NCBI GenBank assembly: GCA_028673005.1
Contig: CM054120.1
Coordinates: 61,254,057 to 61,318,056 of the forward strand
Direction of reading: 5' to 3'
DNA: 64,000 bases
Source: Tanypteryx hageni
Lineage: Eukaryota; Arthropoda; Insecta; Odonata; Petaluridae
Made by a program: the position numbers and the translations under genes. The notes under the pieces were generated by a model. That model saw only the letters and a list, made by a program, of their open reading frames with translations. It made no database searches and was not told the DNA's origin. Positions within the stretch are counted from its first letter, which is position 1; every line of letters begins with the position of its first letter. Positions 36,809 to 55,363 of the stretch are shown in pieces.

Positions 36809-39800
36809 GTTAAACATTATCATATTGAAAGCCTTTTGAAGTTTATTAAAATCCATACCATCGCTATTATCAAATTTTCGTTAATTTTTAGCTTCTATCG
36901 CTTTCTATCCTTCAAATATCTCTCTTGTCCTTAACTATCCTCCCCGAGTCTCTCATAAACTTTAATTTTTTAAATTTCTTTCCTATTTTAAACCTTTGTC
37001 TTGATGCCTCCCTTTCACCAACTTCATGCCATCTTAAAATTCCTAAGAAATATTTTACAAACTAACGCGACCCCTTCCGACCTATTTCTCACCCACTTCT
37101 CAACTTCCTACTTTAACCATCCCTTTTCCTATCCACTCAAACTCTCAACTTCCCCCATCATCTTTGGGGTCTCAGCCTTTTTATTCATAGATATACCCAC
37201 TAATCAATTTTACCTGCTCCGCATCGCTTGATCAATACCTGAAAATACCATCCATAAGCCTCCAACCTTCCCTCCAATATACTAGCCTTCCATGAACAAC
37301 AATCTCTCTCGCTTCGCTCTCCCTGTTACTTTATTTTCAATTTCCCACCCTCGTCATCCGAACTCCTTCAACATGTCTCCTCCCTCTCCCGAACCTTCTC
37401 CTCCTCGCAACACTCAACCCACACCGCACGGAGGATTTGAGGCCATGAACACCTGAGTTGTTGCCCGATGGGAAGGCTGGATTCAGAGGAAAACTGGTGA
37501 TAATAATTCATCTTTGTTTACTGCGGTGACAGTGGAGGAGGTGCATGGTTGAGAGGTACAAAGCACCTGTGCTCCTGCTTCCTATACGTCCAATCCTTTT
37601 AACTTTTTACGGCTAAAGTTTTTCTTTCCCTCGAGCCTCGGCGTCTCCTCCGACGAATAAAGGATGGATCGAAACGGAGGCTGCAAATAGAATCCCGGGA
37701 CGCTATCCATCAACGCGTTGAGGAACGGTTGGGAGGTTACCTATTCAATACCCTTTGACGAAGCATTCTCTTTACGCATTATTGGAGAGTGTTTTTACTC
37801 TATTTTGCTTCATTCAGCGTCTTTAAAAAAATACTGTGCAGAGTCAATTAATGAGCTTTTTTCTAACGCAGACTGCTTTTGCCACAGTCCTATAAATTTT
37901 GTTCTCCCTCGTCAGTCGGTCATACTTATAAGTTTTCTAGTTTACCATTTAATTTATCTCTGAGTCGTGATCTATTAAAAATTAAAATAATCTCATATTG
38001 CGAATATATCTATTGTTTTTTTATTAATATACTCCAAATAATTTAAATTAATTTTTGTAAAAATATCCTACACTTTTCTTCTTGTATATTTTCATGACAA
38101 TGATACTTTTAATCTTTTCAATTGAGAATTTATAACAAAATCCCAAATGGTACGAATCTCAAAAAGTTTTAGAGGAAACAATTAAAATATATGAAGTTTA
38201 CGGAAAAATCTTTTTCATGCCAAGGACTTGATATCTCAAACACTTCTTGTGGTTTATGCATCGCACTTCTACTACAGCGACCAAACAGACTAAATTCAAA
38301 CACACACAGCACTCAGACTCAATCGCAGAGATCGAAAAAAAGTGTAAATTAGGAAAGGATTCTTATTCTGAATGTACATTTCAAGTGCGAAGCTCTAACT
38401 GTCAGTAGATGATAGTGAATGATTTTTTTTAGATTCGTACGTATTAGGAGTTTGTTGTAAATTCTCAAGTTTTCGCCGTAGTCTCCTTTCTCTCATATTA
38501 CCGTTCAATTAACAAACATTCCTAACTTACGGAGAAACATAATTCTACTCATGTTATACGAAATACCGCTTTTCTGAGAGCTAGTAAGTATTTGTTTCAA
38601 AATAGCAAAGAGATTATAATTAAAGTATCATTGGTTGGGGTAAATTTCAATACATATTGCTGAATATTTGCCATAGACTTCTGTCAGCGGATATTTTTCT
38701 ATGTGTATCAAGCACTGCCTTCAAAGATCCCGGTTATTCAGATAATAGTTAAAATTTTGAGACAAAGCATCACAACAGAAGCGAATAAAACTAGAGAATA
38801 TTATGCGCAAAAAATCTCTTCTCGTATTCTTCAAAGTTTTCCCGACACAAATCTTAACCTTCGCCTGTTTGCTGGAACAACGGCGATACTTTAAAAAAAG
38901 AGGAAGGGCATCCGTGGGCTTTGTCTCTAGCGGTTTAGTTTATTGTGTAAAGAAAGTGAGCGGCGAGGTGGAAGAAAAGACTCCGATGAAAATAGGTGGC
39001 GGAGCGATAGAAAAATCTTGCGATTAAAAGAAGAATGGTGACTTTTATCTGTTTGTACAGGACGCTTTGGATGGCGTTGAGGAATGAGGAAGGGAAGGAG
39101 GTAGGTTGACAACTGGGAGGGTCAAAATCAAACGTACTGCTAGAGGGTGTGGGGTGGAAAAGGGGTAGAGGGAAGATAGGATATGAGGTATTTTTGTAGG
39201 AAGGGAAGGTAAGAGTTTGGAAGGAGTACGAGAGAAGGGAAGGGAGAGTGGAGTTGAAAATATCGCAAGTGGGAGGAGAAGAATTGTTTGTGGACAACAA
39301 AGCCTGCGTTGCACCCGTAGTCGATGTATTCCCCCATCGCCCTTTTTATATCTGGACTGCTTTGTGTGTGCGGGGGGTTGCGGAAAGATGACGTCATGGT
39401 GGCGTAGGAAGAGGGATTGGAGCTAAGCCAACGGCCATTTTGACGAAGAGAAAGGAGCATTGGGATTAGCTCTTTCAGTCTAGGGAGAAAGGGGGATGAA
39501 GGAGCGAGGGAATGGGGAATGAGAGAGAAGATCCTTTGGTGGTGTGTTTTAAGAGAAGGCTCCGGAGATAACCCTTGTACCTCTTATCTCATGTTTCTGA
39601 GGCTATGGTTTTTCGTGGCTAAGGCTGAGGGTTTGTACGAGACGTGGAAGTGGAGGTTTCTTTGTAATCCATGATTCATGATCCTAACGAGGTTTTTATT
39701 TTCCTAAACCGTTAAACATTCAACATGAGTACTAGTACGTGAACTATTTTACGGTGCTCGGTTGAAAGAATAATGCCATATCCTTAAGAGTTGGTATAAG

Positions 39801-41486
39801 CATTATTTAATATTCTCGCTTACTTGATGGTTCAGCGATATTATGGGTGAATTTGTCTTTTTTTTCTTGTGAAAGTCAATATCCCCTTGGGGGTTTGAGC
39901 ATGCAATCTCACACTGGAGTCACGCTACATCAACAGTAAACGGCGCAGGATTAGAGTGAAATTTTTACGGAATCTCCTGTGTGTCGTTGGTCATATTGAG
40001 TAAAAATTTTGGGAATACGATAAATGGTAAATAAACTAGCTTCCGCCAAGGTCCTCGGTTGTTTTTTGTTTTTTTCATTCTGGTAGTAACATTTTATTGG
40101 AGTCCTAAATATGAGGAAGATGGCATTGTCTCTAGGCATGTTAGTCACCTCCTTATTTAGCTCTCGGCGTTGATATTTTATTTGATGAATTCTCTCCTAT
40201 GTCATGGATACGTTTAAGAATTATACAGGAGACTTAGTCTTTCTTATCGTTGAGTAGCGTACGATACATTCCATAGGTGAATACATGATAAATAAATGAG
40301 CCAATCCTTATAAACTGCTACATATTAAAACCATTTTCCTTTAACATTTCCATTATATAAAGCAGAATTTTATGTATGTATTCTTTCTGGAAAAAGTGAG
40401 TCTTCTATTTCAGCATGATTTTTACATTAGTTTTTGTTTACTAAATATAATTTTCTATAGATGATTCAATGATAATTACATCTGACTAAATCTCTACCGC
40501 TATACAAAACATGGGAATATCCCTTCTCAAAAAAATATTTTTCTTATCTAATAAAAATAAAGTCGTTAGATTATTTATCACTAGAGGGTGTTTGTAAGTT
40601 TCATATTACCCATCCTTTGATTATATTATTTTTAATTTAAAAGTCATAGTATGGACAAATTACGATAAAAATGATCTCTTGTTCTTACAAAGATTACAAT
40701 TCTAAAAGTTTCTCATTTTTACGTATTTTATTTCAAAAGAAAAATCTTATCCCTGTATTATTATCTCAAGGATTATACTTTCCTTTTAAAAAAACCATCC
40801 TTCGTATGTATGTATGATTTTTTACTCCTATTTTGTATAAATCCGCATTGAAATCTAATTAATAAAATAGAACAATTACTTATTTAATGAGTTTTGGAGC
40901 GTTTAGACTAGTAGTACTAGTTGGTTATAGTCTACATAGGTTTCTTTATCATAAATAACTTATTTGTGTAATCTGTTAAATTTAACACTTGAAAATAAAT
41001 AATGTTCTATTGTTGAATTTATAACAACTTTTAGTCCATCCTCTGTCTTCTTAGAACTGAAATTATAAAAATTACAGTTATTGGAACAATTATTTTAACG
41101 CGTGTTAGCGTTTCCAATGTTTTTGCATGATAAATAACATGTTTATTCTGAAACTATTAATTAAATTTAGATAGACGAGCAGAGTGAAAAAAATGTTGCC
41201 ATCAGTTGAAAAAAAAGATTTCTTAATCACGATTGGATCCATTGAAAAGGAGAAATAGGAGAAAATGAGAAAAATCAAATTCAAATCGATTTCCTCTCAT
41301 CCGAGGCGTATATGTTTTAATTGGTATTTTTATATTGTTATAAATTTTTATCAAATGCATTTTTCTTCGGTTTAATTTTTTAAATTTCTTCTTGAATTAT
41401 CTATTTTATCTCAACTTTTCTCTATCATTCAAATCCAATTCGAATTAGTACGAAGTAATTAATTCCATTTAAATAATATGAAACAC
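36809..41486. other. No gene seen
   Basis: CT-rich at 36900-37400 and GA-rich at 39060-39260, where several overlapping frames on both strands are artefacts. At 39885-39955 the minus strand (agcgtgactccag, then gctcaaacccc) looks like the A- and B-box part of a tRNA-derived SINE; this is weak. Confidence 0.4.
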
Positions 41487-41642
41487 GTATGCTATTTGAA
41501 AGTAATCACCTTAGGCTGAACTTCATGAAATTTCTCCATTTCAGAAGTGGAAACGAGACAAATAACCTTGAAACAAATTTCGCTGTAATTGAAATTTGTT
41601 ACCAAGTTATTTGTCTCGTTTCCACTTCCGGTATGCTATTTG
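41487..41642. mobile_element. Small hairpin insertion with 12-bp direct repeats
   Basis: gtatgctatttg flanks the unit at 41487-41498 and 41631-41642. Inside, 38-bp arms (41544-41581 and 41591-41628) pair with 23 unbroken base pairs at the base, a few mismatches, then 11 more, around a 9-nt loop. The transcript would be a pre-miRNA-like hairpin. Origin could be Penelope-like, as for the larger palindrome 5 kb upstream, or a MITE. Confidence 0.6.
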
Positions 41643-42851
41643 TGTTATTATGCATTATTTCCGTTTTTCTTAGTAATCAAGTTTATGATTTTGTTAATAA
41701 ACAACAAATATTTTATTATAGTATTTCTTACGGATTCTGAAAAAGACGGAAAATTATTTTTTTGGGAGATTATATGCAGCGTTCACTTTTGTCAAAGATA
41801 ACATTGATCTATAACTCTTACAACGTTTCTCATATTCATGCATCATCCTCGTTTATGTTTTAAGAAGTAGTAATAGTAATTATCTACGAAACATTGATTC
41901 CCCAAAAGTTTATAATTTTAAATCAAATATAGTTGCTTTTAATTTCATTAACCTGATCCGGTATTTCCAAACATTCGCGTTTTTTTCTCTTTAAAATATG
42001 ACGAGTGATTCGATCCGAGCGAATTGAATAAATAAATTACCTCATCGTCTTTTTTCGACCAATTTTTTGAGACACAATTAACCCAGTCAAAATCCCTTCC
42101 CAAGCTTTGCGATCTACCTCAAGATAAAGACGAAAAATTAAATCCGTTCCGTCGACGCCTTTTTTCAGATAATCAACACCAAAAAAGTCATCTAACTCGT
42201 TTTTTATACCCTCTGCAAACCCTTACTTCCTCTCTCTATCTCTCTCTCCCTCGGACTTCAACGCTCCCAGCCGAAAACAAAAAATGTAACTAAACACGTA
42301 ATACGAACGTGACCTTGGCGATGGAAGGGGTTAAGTGTCGTGGTCGAATTCTTCGGTTCCGTGGATAATGACCCCTTAAGGATAAAACCCGCTTTTTGAT
42401 TCCACACTCCTTCCACTCAATCCCGACTACCGAGAGGCAATCGAAGGTAGCCCAGTCACCCTGAGGAGGGAAGGGGAGAAGAGGGGCGTGAAGGACGGGA
42501 AAGGGGAAAAGGTTTAGAGAGAGAGAGAGTCCGATGTCTCACTCTGAAACCGTCCCAATGAGACTGGATCCCATTATTCAGTCGTGCCAACGCCATAGTC
42601 ATTTTGTATCGATTTCGACAGGACGGGTTAAGGGCGGGGAGAGGTTGGGGTGCGGAAGAAGAGGAGGGTCAAAGAGTATAACCCAAACCCTTCGGCTCTT
42701 CCCTACCCTAACCCTTTTTTTCCCCTCCCCCTCTCCCGACCAAGAAACAATTTCGCGTAACTCAGTTAAGTAGAGTATGAAAAGTGATTCGCCTCTCTCT
42801 CTCTTTATCTCTCTCTCTCTATTTCCCTCCCCATCTCTCTCTCTACTTCTC

Positions 42852-42939
<88 letters not shown>

Positions 42940-43631
42940 ATCTCCCCCCACTCGATATTTCGGCTACTTCCTCTGTGGTTGTAAACTTTGAGGGGAAGGT
43001 GACTTATATTATATCGACCGCTTACCGATGCTTTTGACTCCTCGGCCTAAAATGATTGATCGATCGGGCGGGAGCGGGATGGGGAGAGGGGAGAGTCGAA
43101 TTGGGGGCGTGGGGTGAGGAAGGGGCGGGAAGGTATCGGTTGGTAGGAGGTCGGGACGTGATGGAATCACGGCAAACCCTCCGGCATGGGGTGAATGTTT
43201 TTTTTAGTTTCCCCGCATTTCGACTCGCGCCCTTTTATTCGGAAGATTTGGTAAGACCAGGGCGATCCCTCTTCCTATCTAAGATGATGTTAAAATCAGA
43301 CGCTGCTGCCTCGTGAAAACGATTCGTCATTACGGGGAGCATTTTCCGGATGTTTAATGTTTAACGGAACCTAATTTCGTATTTCGAAACCTGCTCATTC
43401 TTTTACGGGAAGATTAATTTGCGATAAGTATCCATACAAGTTTCACTCGTCGGTGACGCGTTTATCCGGGAGGAGTTTTTGCCGGGGATGTAGAATAATG
43501 CTCGAATTGATTTTGTGGTTCCTGGTTTAAGGTAGAAACCATTTCCTCCTGTTTAAATGGTCGTTGCGACTCAATAGATAATTATTGAGATCCCTTTATG
43601 GCTGAATTAGAGCTAATATTGTGTGTCTCTC
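41643..43631. other. No gene: GC-richer patch and (CT)n(TA)n
   Basis: 42300-43330 is CpG-richer, with (CT)n at 42859-42890 running directly into (TA)n at 42891-42941. Frames of 66-86 codons across it are low complexity. Confidence 0.5.
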
Positions 43632-44069
43632 CTATAGTCGTAAAAAGGTCAGGTATACTAAATGCGCATTTCCGCTAAAAAGTGATTCAGCGAAAATAGT
43701 CTTATATATAAACAATAAAATGTCTGTGGAACTGAGTGTAGTATATTTTGCATAATCTGGATTTTGCAAAGTTTGGAATTCTCTCATGTTTCATGACATA
43801 TTTTGAATGTATGCAAGTATGAGTTACTGAATGGTTGGTTGGTTGGCGTTGTTGAATATATTATCTGATCTTTTTTCGAGGGGAGGGAATTAGGACATTT
43901 CTATGTCATTATTTTTTGTTTCACTTCTTTTGTGAGTTTGCAATTTTGATTTTCGTAGTATTTTTATGCATAGAATTTATATAATATAACATTGATTATT
44001 TAGCACTGCTGCCGACTGTTTAATGGTCGTAATGTGCAACTGGTTTTCCTAACCTTTTTATGGCTATTG
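43632..44069. mobile_element. MITE family copy 1 (438 bp)
   Basis: The left end ctatagtcgtaaaaaggtca (43632) and the right end tggttttcctaacctttttatggctattg (44041-44069) are inverted relatives of a shared end: CAATAGCCATAAAAAGGTTA then GGAAAACCA. No coding. Confidence 0.5.
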
Positions 44070-46486
44070 AAGAGGAATATTGTGCAATTTAGATATTATA
44101 ATTTTTTATTTCTATTGCGGCAAACTGTAACATTCATTCTCACAAATTACATTCAGTTGCGTAAATTAAATGAAAGCCGAAAGTAGCTCATTTCTAAAAT
44201 ATATCTTATCCTGGCCATCCTAGCCAGTTTTAAGTTGACCTCCAATTTAACCTCGTATAATTGTGCGTAAGCGTCATAAATTGAACTCACCAGAGAATTT
44301 TATGAAAAGGACGTCTCAAGTTTTGAATCAGTCACCAGTGTCGCTCTAAATTTGATTTTTTATCGGATTTAACTGTTATCGCTAAAAAGGATCCATCCGT
44401 TGTCTTATGTAACATATTAGCGCTTTTCTTACAAAACAACTGTAACCTTTTAAAATTATTTCCATACACAATACATTCACAAATTAATTTTTGATGATCT
44501 TTCACCAAGTATTACCTTGAAACATTTATTGTATTGTAAATGGTTATTAAAATACACCGAGATTTATGATTTCAAAGCTTTCGATCAGAATTTTTCGTTC
44601 AGTCCAGTTAATAGCGTACATTGTATATTGGTCGATAAGATAACACCCATATTTATAAAAAATCCTTTTTTCCCAAACTTTTCATGCCTGTTAGTGTTAT
44701 CTGATTTGCCAGTTGGATTCCATCCATGAGACGACCACGTTAATTCCCTCTTGCATGAAACATTGCGTATGTCTGCTCGAGGAGCAGACATTCTATTTCG
44801 CCCGACGCTCCCCCGGGGAAAACTAAAACCTCCACCTCCGCAGTAGGGCATGCGGTGGGCAAAGGCACCACTCAAACAGCTGTCCAGTAGGAAGCAGGAT
44901 GATTGAGCGAGAGAAAACAGAGTGCGCGAGGAGGGGGACGAGAATGCGGAGAGGAAAAAGAGAGGGAGGAGAGATGGGATTAAAGAAAGGAGAAATAAGG
45001 GGTGAGTGAGGAGAAAAGGTAGAATGAGAAACAAGCAGTGAGGTAGGACAGGAAAGAGATGACAAAACGTTAGCGAGAGAGGGAGAGGACGGTTAAGGAG
45101 GAATTGAAGAGGATGAAATGGATAGAGAGAGAGAGAGTGGCAAAGAAGCGAAGATTCAAGCGGTAGCTGAAGATAGAATGACGGAATGCGATGGAATTTG
45201 AAAGAAAGTACAATGTCTTTATTGCCAGGTAGAGGCTAAATAGACACCTCTTCCATCTAACAATACGAAGTAACGATTATAATAGATAAAATCCATATAG
45301 TACAGTTGAAGAAACAGGGGACAGATATGAACGAAAAAAGTTGTGAGAGCTGTAATTAAAACCAGATTGTCTACCTGTTGTAGATATTTGCATTAGTGTA
45401 GTGCCTATAAAATTGCCGAAAAGTGTACAAATAATTATTCGAATAATTTGAGAGGGAATACGAGGAGAAATAGAACAAATGAGTAGCAACAGACGAGACA
45501 GGTGAGTGATATGAGACCGTGAAGAAGGGAGTCTAAAAGGCAGGCGCAAAAAAATCGAAACCCTGTGATAAGGTCGAAAGGAATTCGAGAAAGGCGAAGG
45601 AAAGCAAATGTACGAATCGATATATGGAGACGGAATGCTTTGAAAACATAACAGCGGATTTGCAATGACTTGGAACGGTTTGTTTTAGGGAGATATTCTT
45701 AAAAAGGGTTAGCGGAGGATAGGAAGTAGGCGAAATAATCTCGCGAAATTCTAGAGAGTAATCAAAATAACGTGTTCTGAGCAACGTTTAGGCGCAGAGG
45801 GAAAAAGGAAGAGATTTGGAGGGTACCAATTTTGGAAAAGAGGAGAGGTGTCGGTGGAGATGCTAAGAGAGATCGGCAGCGTTATGGAAGTGAGATAGCA
45901 GCGATTTCAGGAAGGAGAGGAAGGAGGGGTGTGCGGGGGAAGGAGGAGGGAGAGAGAATACTAGAGATGGAATTCGCAGCGGATTCATCTCGGCAGAAGC
46001 ACTTCTCTCAACTCGTCTCCGCGAGAAATACATCCACTCTAGTTGCGGCAAGAACACGTCCAGCATTACTATCTTCTACTCCTCTCCTTCCTCCCCCCTA
46101 CGAACCTCTTTGTCCGAACGATTTATTTTCACGATCAACCCTCGCGGCTTGAATGGCGTGACTTTTAAAGGCCTCTCTTTCTCGCGGAGAAAATCCTCGT
46201 AGATACGTGTCCCTCCAATTTCCAGTTCCAACATTGGAGTTTTCTGCCGCATGCATAATACGACTTTGAGAAAGGACGTGCGTATAAGCGTGAAAATGGA
46301 GATATTTACCCTCGAGGGTGAGATTTGATGGAGGCGTCATCGGAAATTCTTCTGCGTTATCCGGACACAAAGTATCTAACAATGAGTATGAGAATATTTT
46401 TTATGGTCACCTATTTTGTAGGAATTCGATAGATAGTTGCTGAGCTCGCCTTATTGCTAAAATGAAACTGACACAATATGACTCCC
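44070..46486. other. No gene: GA-rich and AT-rich DNA
   Basis: GA-rich at 44880-45150 and 45780-45980. The frames at 44585-45034 - and 45832-46152 + are motif-free. Confidence 0.5.
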
Positions 46487-46657
46487 CGATAGCCATGATA
46501 AAGTTAGGTAAACCAGAAGATAATTTGGCCTGCGAAAGTAAATTATTTGCTATTTAATAGCAGATATTAGAATCTGCTATTAGAGATTCGCTGCTGATGA
46601 TGGCTGCTTTGTAAAAGAAATGTGCATGTGGTTTTCCTAACCTTTTTGTAGTTATTG
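46487..46657. mobile_element. MITE family copy 2 (171 bp)
   Basis: Inverted ends cgatagccatgataaagtta (46487) and ttttcctaacctttttgtag then ttattg (ending 46657) match at about 20 of 28 positions and are the same end family as the 43.6-44.1 kb copy. Inside, TAATAGCAGAT/ATCTGCTATTA forms an 11-bp hairpin (46555-46582). Confidence 0.55.
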
Positions 46658-47984
46658 GACAGATATTATATAAATTTTAATTTTTGCCAATTTAAGATCT
46701 TCGGCGGATTATTTTCATATAGAATAAACGCCTTAAGAATTTTGCTAATAAGTTTTATCTTATTTACCTCTTTAAGGGTTTTTGGTATTTTACTGAATGT
46801 TCGTTATCAAATTGTAGAATTTATGTATGTAGTAATTTTAATTTATATCTTATGTGGATGTTTGGAAGTACTTTATGCTGGAGTAAATTATGCCAAGTTC
46901 ATAGCAACCACTTTTGCTACGTTTTCTATTTTTTTGTTATAGGTCTAATATTGTTTAGTGCGTAATTCGAAAGAACCATTAATACATTGCGAATGATGAC
47001 GGATACTTTGCAATTAAAATTCTCAAATACACCAATTATAAATAACTGTCTGTGGCTGAATAATTGTAATTAAGAAGATTAAGTAATGATAGTCCATTGA
47101 TGTGAATTTATTCCCATTCTCATTACCATAAATGAATGATACTTCATTGATAGTAAGTTACATCATTTGTAAAAGAGCTAGTTATTTATGAACATTTACG
47201 TGAAAATTCCAATTATTCGCTGATTTATTACGTGTTTTATAATTAATACATTTTCACTACTCATTCATATTTTATACAATTCATTAATAATTACGACGTG
47301 CTGTATAATTGATATATAAAATACTATTCGGAAGATACTTCATTATGTGCTTTTAAAATTGAATTTAAAGAGTCTAATAAATTCGAATGAAATCATTCTA
47401 TATAAATTTATGGGAACAGAATCGACTCCCAAACGTAACTTCTGCATAACCAAAGAATATCAGCAAAATTTATTTTAGCGAGCTATTCTCTTACGTATGT
47501 ATGTTCAGTTTAAAAATTATTAAATAATAATTTAAAGGTAAGTAAATGTTTTTCATGATAAAATCGAAGCCCCTATTAGAATTTGCTTTGCGTATTATAG
47601 TGCGGCATGCTTTCTGAGGGAAATAAAAATATTTTGCGTAAAACTTAAATTATGTTCCAAATGCTAAAGTTCTCTAAAAATCAGATGCGAGAAAACATTA
47701 CAAGCGATACGATTCTAAAAATAGAGGTTTGTAAAAGTCCATATGAGCAGAAAGGGGGATGAGTAGGTAATTATCGGAAGAGTAGCAAAAACGTTGAAGT
47801 GAGTTGTAGCGTTAACATGGCTCCGAGAGATGTGCTGACGAGTGAAATGTGAATATAGTAAATGATCTGCTAATGTAGATGAGCGGCAGTATTTTCAACA
47901 ATAAACGACAAATGAGAGAATTATGAGTAAAGGTGAAAGGAAAGATTTATGTATCCGGTGTAATTATAAAAAGAGGACAGAAGT
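46658..47984. other. No gene seen
   Basis: The hydrophobic 95-codon frame at 46655-46942 starts inside the MITE end and is AT-rich; I treat it as chance. Confidence 0.4.
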
Positions 47985-48480
47985 TACGGTAAACTCCCGA
48001 TTAACCGCATATCGAATGACCGAGGTTTCGACTAACCAGATTTTTAAAACGTATTACCGGAATTTTTTATGTTGCTTGACGTACCTACATATTAGCGGTA
48101 TTGTCTTACACTCAGTAAAGGTATTCAGATCTAGTATAATATTACCCGAGTTCTAAAATTATTTGATATTTAACGTTAAATTAGACTATTCTTAAATTTG
48201 TCTATTTATTTACTTATTTATGTTAACTAACTCATAAGCAAACCGCTGACTGCCTTTTACAATGAGTTTAATAACGCAAACAAAGACGAACACATACAAC
48301 CATGCCCTAGCACTGGGAGCAAGGCACGCTAACCACCCCTCTACCGAGGCTGGCCAAGTGTTTTCTTTCTTTAAACATATTTTATTTCGCATTTGTATCT
48401 ACAATCGTACTTGTGAATAGAAATATCGATCAACCGCAACATCCGAATAACCGGAATCGGCTCGATCCCGGGGGATCCTG
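47985..48480. mobile_element. pogo-like ends around a SINE-like segment
   Basis: The left part ctcccgattaaccgcatatc...accgaggtttcgactaacca and the right part (minus strand) gccgattccggttattcgga recall pogo/Tigger ends. Between them the minus strand at about 48305-48358 reads cctcggtagaggggtggtta then gcgtgcct, like the box A half of a tRNA-derived SINE; box B is not clear. Confidence 0.3.
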
Positions 48481-53326
<4,846 letters not shown>

Positions 53327-53640
53327 CCCCCCTCTCTCTCTCTCCTCCCATTCCTCTCTCTCCCTACATCAATCTCTCTCTCTCCCTATCTCCCCTTTTA
53401 GCCTCCTCTATCTCCCGCTCTTTCTTTCTCCCCTCCATGCTGTCTCTGCTGTTCATTCCACCCCTCACAATCCCTCTTCCCCCTCTTTCGCCCCCCCGAC
53501 AAGCGTGGCGTCTCGACAAAAAGCCTGCGGAGGACCAACCCTCGCCTCCCGCCGCCCCCTTCATCCGCTCGCCCCTCTTTACCACCCCCTCGTCGCCCGA
53601 GCAAACATCCAAGCCCATATCAGAGCACACGACTCTCTAA

Positions 53641-54289
53641 TGAGAGAAAGAACAAAGCAGCAGCGTAATTGAGGGAGGAAGGAGGGAAACACTTGCGCCG
53701 GAAACGTTGGCGGTTTAGAGGAATGGATCGAGAAATGGAGTGAGAGGTGGAGAGATATAGGGAAGGGTAGGGGGAAGAAAATCCTTACGCATGTACGAAG
53801 CCACGCTCAGAAGTGCTCTCGTAATACGTTCCGGATTTAAAGACGCCTCGTACTCGATTCGCCGACTCTTTGAGAGAGGTGTAGAAAAGAAATGGAGGAA
53901 TCACTTGACACGCTTTACCCGGGTCGATATTTATGGATGGGTTATTTTCCCCCTGCATTCCTTCCGTGGCGTCTAGTCAGCGAGAAATTGACAAATTCTA
54001 TCGACTATGAAAGGTTTGTAAGAATGTTTCTAGTTCCACGAATGTTCCGCAAGAAACCGTTTGGAATAGAGAATACTGACTGGTTTGTTTAATTAGCGGT
54101 AACTTCCTCGATCAACACCCTTTGCATCTCGAAACTAATTTAATCTTACGATATACCTAAAGCTCGTACTATTGTTCTCTTATTCTCGGTTTAATCGCTT
54201 TTTCGCTTAGTTTGACATTGAATATCTCCTCATTATATAATTCCTTTCTTCTAGTAATATGCGTCTCGTCGTCAATGCTAATAATATTT
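53641..54289. other. No gene seen; presumed start of retroelement remains near the end
   Basis: Short frames only. Endonuclease homology fades out upstream of about 54290. Confidence 0.4.
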
Positions 54290-55346
54290 ATTGTCAGAAA
54301 AATTAAATATATTGGTCATCCTTAGAATGTGACCCTTCTACCCAAATAGTGAGAGATATGAGTGATTTTCACAATCTAGTTCAGGTAAATAGTATTCCTA
54401 ATGCATTTGGCAATACTCTTGACCTAGCTTTTTCTAGTATTAGAGGTATTATTGTTGTACAGACTTATGACCCAATTGTATCCTGTGATAGGCATCACCC
54501 TGCCCTTTTGTATATGTTAAATTACACTCAGCATGGATATTTAGAAAGTAAGGTATGTATATGATTTTAAGAAGGGAGATTATTATAATATGTCCCTATA
54601 TTTTTCGAATTTTGACTGGGAATTGGCCTTGTCTTGTGAATCTTTGGATATATCACTCCAGCACTTCTATGACATAGTTTGGCAATAGATAATTTTGTTC
54701 CTAAATATAAAACTATAAATAAACATTATCCAATCTGGTTCAATTTGGAACTAATTAATCTAGTCAGAACTAAAAAAGCCTTGCATGTAACATATAAGTT
54801 TAGTGGCTCCCTAAAAGATTATTATGCTTTTTCCATTATTAGAACTAAATGTAAAAATTGGGTGCAGAAAGGCTATCGTAGTTATATACAAAAAGTTGAA
54901 TATTCATTATGTGATCATATTAAATCCTTCTGGAACTACATTAACTCCTTTAGAAAAGACAACAGTATTCCAAATAATATATACCTTGATGGCACACACA
55001 GTGATGTTTTTGATGGCATTGTTGATTTGTTCAAAATATTTTTTTCAAGTGTTTATGAAAAATTCAATGTGAAAGCACCAATAGTACATTATGAACATGA
55101 TATCAACCTCAGTCAAATTTCAATTTCCCCAGAGCAAATATTGCTAAAATTAAGTAGCCTAGATTTCAATAAAGGTATGGGTCCTGATAAAATTCCACCT
55201 TGTGTTATAAAAATGTGCAAAGAGTCACTAGTTCACCCATTAAGCATATTATTTAATTTGTCACTTAATAGTGGCTATATCCCTAAGAAATGGAAGCAAA
55301 GTTTTGTAGTACCAATACACAAATCTGGGGATAAAGCTAATTTGAC
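54290..55346 (+). pseudogene. Non-LTR retrotransposon fragment (endonuclease end plus first part of reverse transcriptase)
   Basis: This is a broken jockey/CR1-type ORF2. Frame 1 (about 54310-54564) gives the end of the APE-like endonuclease, with NTLDLAFS and CDRHHPALL resembling the family's LDLVFS and DHxP motifs. A frameshift near 54560 moves to a frame reading YDFKKGDYYNM, and a second near 54680 returns to an uninterrupted frame. That frame holds the linker and the first reverse transcriptase blocks: SSLDFNKGMGPDKIPPCVIK, then SGYIPKKWKQSFVVPIHKSG. Homology stops where NYRPIS is expected. The palm, the catalytic YxDD and the 3' end are all absent. The upstream GDFN motif is degraded (reading VRKIKYIG). 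Non-LTR copies are usually 5'-truncated, so losing the 3' part implies a later deletion or an aberrant insertion. It cannot encode a working enzyme. Clade placement is tentative. Confidence 0.85.
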
Positions 55347-55363
55347 TTCTTTGTGTATTTCAG

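Noticed and set aside
46655..46942. Hydrophobic 95-codon frame resembling a membrane protein
   Set aside because: AT-rich DNA gives Phe/Ile/Leu/Tyr-rich frames by chance, and it begins within a MITE end.
48305..48358. tRNA-like segment
   Set aside because: Only a box A-like half; no B-box TTCRA at the right spacing and no cloverleaf, so not called a tRNA gene.
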